A stretch of DNA of 5,235 bases, from positions 1 to 5,235 of the forward strand of contig CALKYL010000343.1 of the NCBI GenBank assembly GCA_938003515.1. Reading direction: 5' to 3'. Positions 1 to 5,235 of this stretch are shown here, in pieces. Position numbers and translations under genes: made by a program. Each line of letters begins with the position of its first letter. Within the stretch, counting starts at the first letter, position 1. A model generated the notes under the pieces. That model was given only the letters and a program-made list of their open reading frames with translations, ran no database searches and was not told the origin of the DNA. This DNA is from an uncultured bacterium (GTDB lineage Bacteria > Planctomycetota > UBA1135 > UBA2386).

Positions 1-1103
1 TGCTCGACGAGGCCGCGCAGCGCGTCGCGGAGCCGCGCGAGCGGCGTCACGACGACGCCGCCGGCGCCGGCGCGTTCGGCCAGCGCGCCGCGGTCCGAGC
101 AGACGACCGGCACGCCGTGCGCGAGCGCCTCGTCGACGACGAGGCCGTAGGTCTCCTGGCACCTGGACGGGAACACCGCGAGGTGCAGGTCCCGCGCCGG
201 GTGCGGGTCGGCCGGCGAATACGCGCCGCGCCACGTCCAGCGCAGGCCCTCGCGCTCGCGCCGCCGCAGGTGTTCGACGATCGCCTCGTCGTACAGCCGC
301 CCCGCCAGCGTCAGCTCGCACGGCAGGCCGGCGACCGCGTCGATCAGCTCGTGCAGGCCCTTCTCGGCGACCAGCCCGCCGAAGGTGCCGACCGAGAGGC
401 GCGCGCCCGGCGCCGGCGCCTGGGCCCGGTCGGCCGGCGCGACCGGCCGCAGCAGCCCGTGCGGCACGACCTCGATCTCGCCGTCGTAGGGCAGGCACGT
501 GCGCACGAAGCGCGCCGCGGTCGCGCTCGGCGCGGTGCACACCGAGGCCGCCGCGACCTCCCGGCGCAGCACGCGATCGCGTTCGGCCAGACGCGCGGCG
601 ACGACCGCCGGGTCGAGGTGCAGCGCGTCGTTGACGCACGTGACGCACGGCGCGCGGTCGGTGCCGGTCGGGCACGTGACGCCGCCGGCCGGGACCCGGA
701 AGTAGCGCGCGCAGGTGACCCACAGGTCGTGGAACGTCTGCACCACCGGCACGCCGAGCTCGACGGCGCGCGGGGCGACGCCGACGCCGAGCGTCGCCGT
801 CGAGTGCACGTGCACGACGTCGGGCCGCGCGCCGACGAGCACGTCGCGCACGAGCGCGAGCACGCGGGGTCGCGCGAACGAGTGCCGGTCCTGTTCGTCG
901 GGGAGCCGGAAGACGCGGTGCACGACGGCGCCCTCGAAGCGCTCGACGCCGACGTCCTCACCGGCGTGCGGCACGTCGCTGCCGGTGATCACGGTCACCT
1001 CGCAGCCGCTCCGGCGCAGCTCGCGCGACAGCGCCGCGGTGACGTGCTCCGTGCCCCCCCACGCCTCGGGCGGGAAGTTCGAGGTCACGAAGCACACCCT
1101 CAC
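1..1103 (-). CDS. GT4-family glycosyltransferase, C-terminus cut by window edge
   Basis: A GT-B fold, retaining-type glycosyltransferase that should transfer a sugar from a nucleotide-sugar donor at the cytoplasmic membrane. The frame is open for 367 codons and runs off base 1, so perhaps only the last few dozen residues are missing. The N-terminal acceptor domain begins MRVCFVTSNFPPEAWGG, the glycine-rich loop typical of the family, followed by RPDVVHVHS (93-101) and FHDLW (124-128). A cysteine group, C131, C144, C153 and C156, follows FHDLW; similar groups occur in many GT4 enzymes. The C-terminal donor domain has EKGLHELIDA (247-256) and an EX7E pair, E317 and E325, in QETYGLVVDEALAHGVPVV. 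The position often held by Arg before the KG motif is Gly (GTFGGL). The GTG start is chosen because it overlaps the upstream stop as GTGA, has GGGAG 11 bases upstream, and directly precedes the Rossmann strand. It is the last visible gene of the glycosyltransferase operon. Family call is secure; the sugar specificity is unknown. Confidence 0.9.
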   Translation of the reverse strand, partial: MRVCFVTSNFPPEAWGGTEHVTAALSRELRRSGCEVTVITGSDVPHAGEDVGVERFEGAVVHRVFRLPDEQDRHSFARPRVLALVRDVLVGARPDVVHVHSTATLGVGVAPRAVELGVPVVQTFHDLWVTCARYFRVPAGGVTCPTGTDRAPCVTCVNDALHLDPAVVAARLAERDRVLRREVAAASVCTAPSATAARFVRTCLPYDGEIEVVPHGLLRPVAPADRAQAPAPGARLSVGTFGGLVAEKGLHELIDAVAGLPCELTLAGRLYDEAIVEHLRRREREGLRWTWRGAYSPADPHPARDLHLAVFPSRCQETYGLVVDEALAHGVPVVCSDRGALAERAGAGGVVVTPLARLRDALRGLVE

Positions 1104-2023
1104 GGCGACCACAGCTCCCGCTGCTTCGCCTTGAGGAAGTCGCGCTCCGCGCGCCGCCGGCCCGGGTCCTTGCGGTTGCGTCGACCGATCCGCCACCACT
1201 CCTCCCAGATGCGCAGCCGTACGCAGACGCGCACCCACACGCCGCCGAGCCGGCCGTAGTGCTTCTGGTAGTACGCGAGGCGGTTCCTGTGCCAGACGAC
1301 CAGCATCCGGGCGAAGTTGCGCGTGCTGGCCCCGCGGTGGTGCATGACCTCCGCCTCGGCGACGTAGCGGATGCGGCGTCCCTTCGCCCACAGCCGCTTG
1401 CACAGGTCGACGTCGTTGTAGAAAAGCGCGAGCCGCTCGTCGAAGCCGCCGAGCTCGCGCCATTCGGCCGTGCGCAGCATGCAGCACGCGCCGGGCGGCT
1501 GGTCGACGTCGCGCGACGACAGGTGGTCGAAGTCGCGCATCAGGTAGCGGTCGACCACGCGCGAACCCGGCCAGAACGACCCCCACCACGAGTCGAAGCA
1601 GAGCGCCGACATCAGCGTCGGGAAGCGCTGGCAGGCGTGCTGCACCGCGCCGTCCGGGTCGCTCAGCCGCGGCGCGGCGGCGCCGTAGTCGGCGTTCGCG
1701 CGCAGGAAGTCGACCAGCCGATCGAGCGCGCCCGGACGCACCTCGGTGTCCGAGTTGAGGGTGCACACGAGCTCCCCGCGCGCGAGCGCGGCGCCCTGGT
1801 TGTTGCCGGCCGCGTACAGGCGGTTCTCGTCGTTCCGCACGAGCCGGACCTGCGGGAAGCGCTCCGCGACGGCGTCGGCCGAGCCGTCCTCGCTGCCGTT
1901 GTCGACGACGATGACCTCGCGCGCGTGGCGCGGCGACTCGCCGAACAGCGCGTCGAGGCACGCGAGGGTCAGCTGCTTCGTGTTCCAGCTCAGCACCACC
2001 ACCGACAGCGCGGGCGTCGTCAC
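1100..2023 (-). CDS. GT2-family glycosyltransferase (rhamnosyltransferase-like)
   Basis: A 307-residue inverting GT-A glycosyltransferase, close to the usual length for WbbL/rhamnosyltransferase-like GT2 enzymes. Visible motifs in order are LSVVVLSWNT (6-15, first Rossmann strand), VVDNGSEDGS (39-48, nucleotide binding), NDENRLYAAGNNQGAALARG (64-83), the DXD-equivalent NSD (90-92), PPGACCMLR (176-184) and GGFDERLALFYNDVDLCKRL (192-211). Within the last motif D204 and D206 are in the catalytic-base region, and HHRGAST (228-234) follows. There is no long membrane segment. The tail (269-300) is rich in Trp, Arg and Lys and may touch the membrane. The GTG start at 2023 overlaps the TGA of the upstream GT2 gene (GTGA) and has GAGAGGA seven bases upstream. 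The frame stays open much further upstream, but that part has no GT2 character and lies antiparallel-free inside the preceding gene. The 3' end overlaps the GT4 gene by four bases. Likely role is one sugar addition in a surface glycan; substrate unknown. Confidence 0.92.
   Translation of the reverse strand: MTTPALSVVVLSWNTKQLTLACLDALFGESPRHAREVIVVDNGSEDGSADAVAERFPQVRLVRNDENRLYAAGNNQGAALARGELVCTLNSDTEVRPGALDRLVDFLRANADYGAAAPRLSDPDGAVQHACQRFPTLMSALCFDSWWGSFWPGSRVVDRYLMRDFDHLSSRDVDQPPGACCMLRTAEWRELGGFDERLALFYNDVDLCKRLWAKGRRIRYVAEAEVMHHRGASTRNFARMLVVWHRNRLAYYQKHYGRLGGVWVRVCVRLRIWEEWWRIGRRNRKDPGRRRAERDFLKAKQRELWSP
1115..1119 (-). promoter_or_regulatory. Probable ribosome binding site of GT4 gene
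   Basis: GGGAG on the minus strand, 11 bases before the GTG at 1103, within the 3' end of the second GT2 gene. The spacing is slightly long. Together with the GTGA overlap it decides the GTG start, since no ATG is available near the beginning of the GT4 domain. Confidence 0.5.
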
Positions 2024-3255
2024 GGCGCCGTCCTCTCGGGCCGCCGCACGGGCGGGTCGACCGGCCGGCCGAGGTGCGAACGGCAGTCGTAGCGCCACGT
2101 GCCGAGCAGCTCTTCGCGCCCTTCGGACACGTCGAAGACCGCGAAGTGGAACACCGCCTGGACGAAGTGCGAGAACGCGTCGTCGGTCGGCGACCAGCGG
2201 TCGCCGCTGCCGTAGATGCCCGCCGACAGGAAGAAGCGCGAGTCGAGCGACATCAGCACGAGGAACCGCTCGCAGCGCCGCGGCAGCGCGAGCACCGGCC
2301 GCTCGGCCCGCGCGCCGAGGTCGACGTGCGGCGGCTCCGGCGTGACGCGCCGCCAGCGCGCGAGCAGCCGCGTCTGCACGAGCCAGCGCGTCAGCCGCAG
2401 GGTCACGGCGCCGAGCGGGCCGTACCACTTGCGGTAGAACTTCGCGCGGCTCTCGTAGTGGCGCTGCCACATCGTCTTCAGGTCGCTCATGCCCGAGCGG
2501 TTGACGAAGTGCACGAGCCACGCGTCGGGCACCTGCGTCACGGTGCGCCCGGCGCGACGCACGGTCACCGACAGGTCGGCGTCCTCGTAGTAGAGCGGGT
2601 AGCGCTCGTCGAAGCGGCCGACCCGCTCGAAGAACGCGCGCTCGACCAGGAACAGGCAGCCCGACATCATCGGCAGCGCGAGCGGCCGTTCGGCGAGCCA
2701 GACGCGCTGCCAGGTGCGCACCAGGCGGCGCAGGTGGCGCCGCCGCAGCCGCCGCGAGAACTGGCTCAACGCCTCCACCCACGCGTCGCCGAGGGTCGGC
2801 AGCGTGTTCGGCGGCAGGTGGCCCTGGAAGTCGGCGTCCCAGAACCCCTTCGGCACCACGAGCCCCGCCTTCGGGTCGTTCTCGAGGTGCCGCTGCAGCT
2901 TCGGGATCAGCCCGGCGCCGAACACGAGGTCCGGGTTGCTGACCAGGATCCAGCGTCCGCGGCTGTGCGCGAACGCGAGGTTCATGCCCTTCGAGTAGCC
3001 GCCGTTCTCGTCGTGCAGGATCAGCCGTCCGGCCGCCGGGTCCCCCTGCTCGGCGGCGAGCTGCCGCAGCTCGCGCTCGACGGCGGCGATGCCGTCGGGC
3101 GGGCGGTGCGGCGAGTCGTTGTCGACGACGATGCACTCGAACGGCATCGGCGCGCCGTCGGGTCGGGTCGGGCCGTGCCGCCGCAGCGTCGCGATCGCCT
3201 GGGCGCATTCGGCCCAGGTGTTGTAGTTGACGATCAGTACGGACAGCTCGGCCAT
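2020..3255 (-). CDS. GT2-family glycosyltransferase with extra C-terminal region
   Basis: A 411-residue GT-A glycosyltransferase, about 100 residues longer than its neighbour. GT2 motifs are LSVLIVNYNTW (4-14), CIVVDNDSP (41-49), HDENGGYSKGMNLAFAHSRG (81-100), the DXD-equivalent NPD (107-109), MMSGCLFLVERAFFERVGRFDE (196-217) and YYEDADLSVTVRRAG (222-236), with E224, D225 and D227 around the catalytic base. VHFVNRSG (248-255) takes the place of the usual His-rich loop. Between NPD and MMSG lies an Arg-rich stretch (168-184). Residues from about 310 to 400 form an additional aromatic-rich region (FFLSAGIYGSGDRW, 341-354) that I cannot assign. The ATG at 3255 is the first usable start, because an in-frame TGA sits only 13 bases upstream (3268-3270). 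No good Shine-Dalgarno sequence precedes it. It is the first gene of the three-gene glycosyltransferase operon, and its stop overlaps the next GTG. Sugar donor and acceptor unknown. Confidence 0.9.
   Translation of the reverse strand: MAELSVLIVNYNTWAECAQAIATLRRHGPTRPDGAPMPFECIVVDNDSPHRPPDGIAAVERELRQLAAEQGDPAAGRLILHDENGGYSKGMNLAFAHSRGRWILVSNPDLVFGAGLIPKLQRHLENDPKAGLVVPKGFWDADFQGHLPPNTLPTLGDAWVEALSQFSRRLRRRHLRRLVRTWQRVWLAERPLALPMMSGCLFLVERAFFERVGRFDERYPLYYEDADLSVTVRRAGRTVTQVPDAWLVHFVNRSGMSDLKTMWQRHYESRAKFYRKWYGPLGAVTLRLTRWLVQTRLLARWRRVTPEPPHVDLGARAERPVLALPRRCERFLVLMSLDSRFFLSAGIYGSGDRWSPTDDAFSHFVQAVFHFAVFDVSEGREELLGTWRYDCRSHLGRPVDPPVRRPERTAP
2031..2037 (-). promoter_or_regulatory. Ribosome binding site of second GT2 gene
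   Basis: GAGAGGA on the minus strand, seven bases before the GTG at 2023. It lies inside the last codons of the preceding GT2 gene. It supports this GTG as the start in a frame that otherwise stays open for over a kilobase upstream, and it fits translational coupling through the GTGA overlap. Confidence 0.65.
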
Positions 3256-3290
3256 CGCAGCGCCGCGTCAGCCATCGGCCGGCGGCGGAC

Positions 3291-3333
3291 GAGAAACAAA
3301 GCAGAAGGCGCCCTCGGTTGCCACGTCGGCGCC
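3291..3333 (-). terminator. Possible rho-independent terminator after the lipoprotein gene
   Basis: On the minus strand two GGCGCC copies (3328-3333 and 3307-3312) can pair as a 6-bp GC stem around a 15-base loop, and are followed by the T-rich stretch TTCTGCTTTGTTTCTC (3291-3306). The T-run is interrupted and the loop is long, so this is a weak candidate. If real, it separates the lipoprotein transcript from the glycosyltransferase operon, whose promoter would then lie between about 3256 and 3300. I could not pick a convincing promoter there. Confidence 0.35.
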
Positions 3334-3358
3334 GGTCGCCACGCCCGCGGGGAGGCGC

Positions 3359-3838
3359 TCACCGCGCCGGCTGCTGCGGCTTGCCGAGCCGCACCGACTT
3401 CGGCGCGAGCCGCCGCACCAGCCGTTCGCCCAGGATCGCCTCGGCCTCCTCGTCCTGGCCGTCGGCCGACCAGTCCTCTTCGCGCGGGTCGGCGTGCCGG
3501 CGCAGGTCCTTCACCTTCTCCTGCTCGATCATGTAGCGGATCGTCCAGCCGGTCTCCGCCGAGCCGTCGTCGACGAGGATCTCGGCGCGCAGGCGGCTGC
3601 GCATCGGGAAGTGCCGCTCCATCTGCCGCTTCTTCCACGTCGACTGCCACGTGCCCATGCCGCGGTCGGTCGCGCTCGCGTCGGCGCGGAAGCCGTCGCG
3701 CGCGGTCACGACGGCGACGAAGCCGTCGTAGCAGGCGCCGAGCGTCATCGGCTCGGTCTGGAGCTCGCGCCAGTGACGCACGGTGCCGCAGGCGGCGAGC
3801 AGCGGGAGCAGGAACAGCGAACGCAGGCCGGGCTTCAT
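3359..3838 (-). CDS. Predicted lipoprotein of unknown function
   Basis: A 159-residue protein with a classical type II signal peptide. It has a short basic start (MKPGLRS), a hydrophobic core (LFLLPLL) and the lipobox L14-A15-A16-C17, so C17 should be lipidated. The next residue is Gly, not Asp, which by the E. coli rule favours the outer membrane. The mature part is small, soluble and charged. It has GMGTWQSTWKKRQMERHFPM (60-79), a strand-like RLRAEILVDD (82-91), GWTIRYMIEQEKVKDL (97-112), an acidic stretch REEDWSADGQDEEAE (119-133) and a basic tail. Alternating strands suggest a compact alpha/beta or beta fold, but I do not recognise a family. Start ATG at 3838 gives an intact signal peptide. 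The gene is divergent from the phosphatase gene (26 bases apart) and lies 103 bases upstream of the glycosyltransferase operon on the same strand. It could be a separate unit if the terminator-like hairpin downstream works. Real gene likely; function unknown. Confidence 0.8.
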   Translation of the reverse strand: MKPGLRSLFLLPLLAACGTVRHWRELQTEPMTLGACYDGFVAVVTARDGFRADASATDRGMGTWQSTWKKRQMERHFPMRSRLRAEILVDDGSAETGWTIRYMIEQEKVKDLRRHADPREEDWSADGQDEEAEAILGERLVRRLAPKSVRLGKPQQPAR

Positions 3839-3864
3839 CGTCGGCCCGCGAGTATATCGGCGGC
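3839..3864. promoter_or_regulatory. Short divergent intergenic region with -10-like AT patch
   Basis: Only 26 bases separate the lipoprotein ATG and the phosphatase GTG, which are divergent. The patch AGTATAT (3851-3857) is conspicuous against the GC-rich surroundings. On the minus strand it reads TATACT, one mismatch from the sigma-70 -10 consensus, 12 bases before the lipoprotein ATG. On the plus strand TATATC ends six bases before the phosphatase GTG. No clear -35 box or Shine-Dalgarno sequence is seen for either gene, so one or both transcripts may be leaderless or nearly so. This is inference from spacing only. Confidence 0.35.
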
Positions 3865-4518
3865 GTGAGCAGACCGGCCGCCTTCCTGTTCGACCTCGAC
3901 GGCACGCTCGCCGACACGCTGCCCGACCTGGCCGCGAGCACCAACCACGTGCGGGGCGCGCACGGCCTGCCGCCGGTCGCCGAGGACGCGGTGCGGCGCT
4001 TCGTCGGCGACGGCGCGCGCACGCTGCTGCGCCGCGCGCTGGCCGAGCTCGGCGACGCGGTCGACGACGCGCTGCTGGACCGGGCGTTCGCGGCCTACGC
4101 CGCGCACCACATGGAGCAGTGCACGACGCGCACGGCGGCCTATCCGGGCGTCCGGGAGCACCTCGACGCGCTGCGCCGCCGCGGCCACCCGCTGGCGGTG
4201 GTGACCAACAAGCCCGAACGCTTCGCCGTGCCGGTCGTGCGGCACCTCGGCCTCGCCGACCTGCTCCCGGTCGTGGTCGGCGGCGACACGCTGCCGGTCA
4301 AGAAGCCGGACCCCGCACCGCTGCGGCACGCGCTCGACCGGCTCGGCGCCGCGGCCGACGGGGCGACGATGGTCGGCGACGGCGTACAGGACCTGCGCGC
4401 CGGCAAGGCGCTCGGGGCGCGCACGATCGGCTGCCTGTTCGGCTACGGCGACCCGGCCCTGCTGCGCGCGGAGGGCGCCGACCGCTGGTGGCGGGCCTTC
4501 GGCGTCCTCGAGGGCTGA
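3865..4518 (+). CDS. gph: HAD-superfamily phosphatase, probable phosphoglycolate phosphatase
   Basis: A 217-residue cytoplasmic HAD subfamily IA hydrolase, the usual size for Gph. Gph removes phosphate from 2-phosphoglycolate, a product of DNA repair and of oxygenase activity. Motif I is FLFDLDGTLADT with nucleophile D10 and acid D12. A helical cap follows, with the Gph-like segment RRFVGDGARTLLRRAL (44-59). Motif II is VVTN (112-115, T114), motif III is VKKPDP (145-150, K147 the likely catalytic Lys), and motif IV is VGDGVQDL (170-177) with metal ligands D172 and D176. The residue after the first motif IV Asp is Gly rather than the common Ser or Thr. GTG at 3865 is the only plausible start: no ATG, GTG or TTG lies in frame just upstream, and motif I begins eight residues in. 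No clear Shine-Dalgarno is present. The gene converges on the HD-GYP-like gene with 23 bases between stops. HAD family is certain; the exact substrate is less so, since other HAD-IA enzymes act on different phosphates. Confidence 0.87.
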   Translation: MSRPAAFLFDLDGTLADTLPDLAASTNHVRGAHGLPPVAEDAVRRFVGDGARTLLRRALAELGDAVDDALLDRAFAAYAAHHMEQCTTRTAAYPGVREHLDALRRRGHPLAVVTNKPERFAVPVVRHLGLADLLPVVVGGDTLPVKKPDPAPLRHALDRLGAAADGATMVGDGVQDLRAGKALGARTIGCLFGYGDPALLRAEGADRWWRAFGVLEG

Positions 4519-4541
4519 CGGCGCCCGCGCGGACGCAGCGC

Positions 4542-5201
4542 TCAGCGGAACAGCTTGACGAGGCCCTGCGCCAGCCGTTCGTCGAAGCAGCCGCGATACG
4601 CCTGCGCGAGGATGCGCAGCGCGTCGAACACGCCGACGCGCGGGCCCTCGGCGTTGTAGACCTTGTCGAACTGGTTGACGAGCCCGACGACGCGCGCCGC
4701 CTCGGGGATCTCGCTGCCGCGCAGGCCCTGCGGGAAGCCCGAGCCGTCGTGGCACTCGTGGTGCGAGCGCGCGCACTCGACGACCGCCTTCGGCAGGCCG
4801 AGCCCGCGCAGGTAGGCCGCACCGCGCGTGGTGTGCTCCGGGTCGTGCTCGACGCCCTCGTGGCCGACCTTGCCGACGTCGTGCAAGAGGCCGCCGAGCC
4901 CGATCATCGACAGCGCGCCGGCGTCGCCACCGAGCACGAGACGCGCGAGCCCCATGCTCAGGAACCCGACCGTCAGGCTGTGACGCGCGAGCCCCGGATG
5001 GACCTCGAGCACGCGGCGCACCGCCTGGAAGCCGGCGTTCTCGCGCAGCAGGAGCCCGCTGGTCGCCATCATCAGCTTCTGCGCGCGCGCGACCGTCGCG
5101 CGGTCCGGCGGCGCCGCGAGCAGGTCGTCGGCGACCATCGTCGCGACGCCGTAGAGCACGTCGGCGCGCTCGGCGAGCGCGAGGCGACGGTAGAAGAGCA
5201 C
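4542..5201 (-). CDS. HD-GYP-like domain protein, degenerate signature; N-terminus uncertain
   Basis: HD-GYP proteins hydrolyse the second messenger cyclic di-GMP with a bound metal pair. The frame, read from GTG at 5201, gives 219 residues. A roughly 65-residue helical lead-in is followed by a first His (ARHS, H74), then LLHDVGK (105-111, H107/D108, K111), H123 in EHTTRGAAYL, HHECHDGSGFPQGL (147-160), and IPEAARVVGLVNQFD (165-179). The GYP triad is GFP, and the late Asp that normally ends the metal-ligand set is Asn176. The Glu four residues before the first His, seen in trinuclear enzymes, is absent (Gly70). The protein ends at LVKLFR, soon after the HD-GYP core. The start is doubtful: family-like sequence continues upstream to a TAG at 5229-5231, near the window end. 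A GAGGAG lies 12 bases before the GTG. It may be an active phosphodiesterase, a weak one, or a c-di-GMP-binding or other signalling protein. Domain call firm; activity not. Confidence 0.82.
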   Translation of the reverse strand: MLFYRRLALAERADVLYGVATMVADDLLAAPPDRATVARAQKLMMATSGLLLRENAGFQAVRRVLEVHPGLARHSLTVGFLSMGLARLVLGGDAGALSMIGLGGLLHDVGKVGHEGVEHDPEHTTRGAAYLRGLGLPKAVVECARSHHECHDGSGFPQGLRGSEIPEAARVVGLVNQFDKVYNAEGPRVGVFDALRILAQAYRGCFDERLAQGLVKLFR

Positions 5202-5235
5202 CTCGCCGATCGACTCCTCGAGGCACTCCTAGTAT

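Noticed and set aside
131..156. Cys-rich group in the GT4 enzyme as a novel metal site (residue numbers 131, 144, 153, 156 of the protein)
   Set aside because: Similar cysteine clusters after the HD-W segment are widespread in GT4 enzymes, so it is noted in the gene entry and not raised as new.
117..1259. Long plus-strand open frame (380 residues) opposite the GT4 gene
   Set aside because: Its product is low-complexity Arg/Ala/Val/His-rich sequence without motifs, and the opposite strand carries a full GT4 domain. It is an antisense artefact of high GC.
2024..3208. Upstream extension in frame with the second GT2 gene (total 702 residues)
   Set aside because: It lies in another frame of the first GT2 gene and is Arg/Ala/Pro-rich with no motif. 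GTG 2023 has a ribosome binding site and directly precedes the GT2 domain.
2074..3864. Roughly 600-residue upstream extension in frame with the phosphatase gene
   Set aside because: The extension is antisense to the first GT2 and lipoprotein genes and is compositionally biased. HAD motif I starts eight residues after GTG 3865, as expected for the true N-terminus.
3234..4022. Minus-strand open frame (262 residues) overlapping the lipoprotein gene
   Set aside because: It is a shadow of the lipoprotein frame, running antisense into the phosphatase. It has no domain and is Arg/Ala-rich.
4519..4541. Possible bidirectional terminator between the convergent phosphatase and HD-GYP-like genes
   Set aside because: The 23 bases are GC-rich with only short self-complementary GCGC pieces and no T-run on either side, so termination here is not supported by sequence.
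3835..5226. Long minus-strand open frame (463 residues) across the phosphatase and HD-GYP-like genes
   Set aside because: It is out of frame with the HD-GYP domain and antisense to the phosphatase. The product is low-complexity and motif-free.

Overview
The window is very GC-rich (roughly 70-75% by eye) and densely coded, with gaps of 23 to 103 bases or 4-base overlaps between genes. It carries six protein genes. The lipobox lipoprotein, the polysaccharide-type glycosyltransferases and the HD-GYP-like protein suggest a high-GC, probably Gram-negative bacterium (Myxococcota- or Planctomycetota-like would fit). No marker gene fixes the taxon. The left edge cuts a gene. The right edge stops just beyond an in-frame stop codon of another gene, so this may be a metagenomic contig or fragment.

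Layout. (1) Positions 1-3255, minus strand: three glycosyltransferase genes read from right to left, two family GT2 (GT-A fold) and one family GT4 (GT-B fold, cut at base 1). Both junctions are 4-base GTGA stop/start overlaps, so this is a tight, probably translationally coupled operon. It most likely adds successive sugars to a surface polysaccharide, O-antigen-like chain or other envelope glycan. Donor and acceptor sugars cannot be read from the sequence. (2) Positions 3256-3358: a 103-base gap with a possible rho-independent terminator. (3) Positions 3359-3838, minus: a small predicted lipoprotein of unknown function. (4) Positions 3839-3864: a 26-base divergent gap with the window's most visible AT-rich patch. 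(5) Positions 3865-4518, plus: a HAD-family phosphatase resembling phosphoglycolate phosphatase (Gph). (6) Positions 4542-5201, minus: an HD-GYP-type protein with altered signature residues and an uncertain N-terminus at the window edge.

The three glycosyltransferases clearly work together. I see no functional link between them and the lipoprotein, phosphatase or HD-GYP-like gene beyond adjacency. I found no RNA genes, CRISPR array, insertion sequence or obvious horizontal-transfer boundary. I found no convincing undescribed multi-gene system. The most interesting details are the unexplained C-terminal region of the first GT2 enzyme and the degenerate HD-GYP motif set. Many long open frames overlap these genes on other frames, as expected at this GC content, and were discarded.
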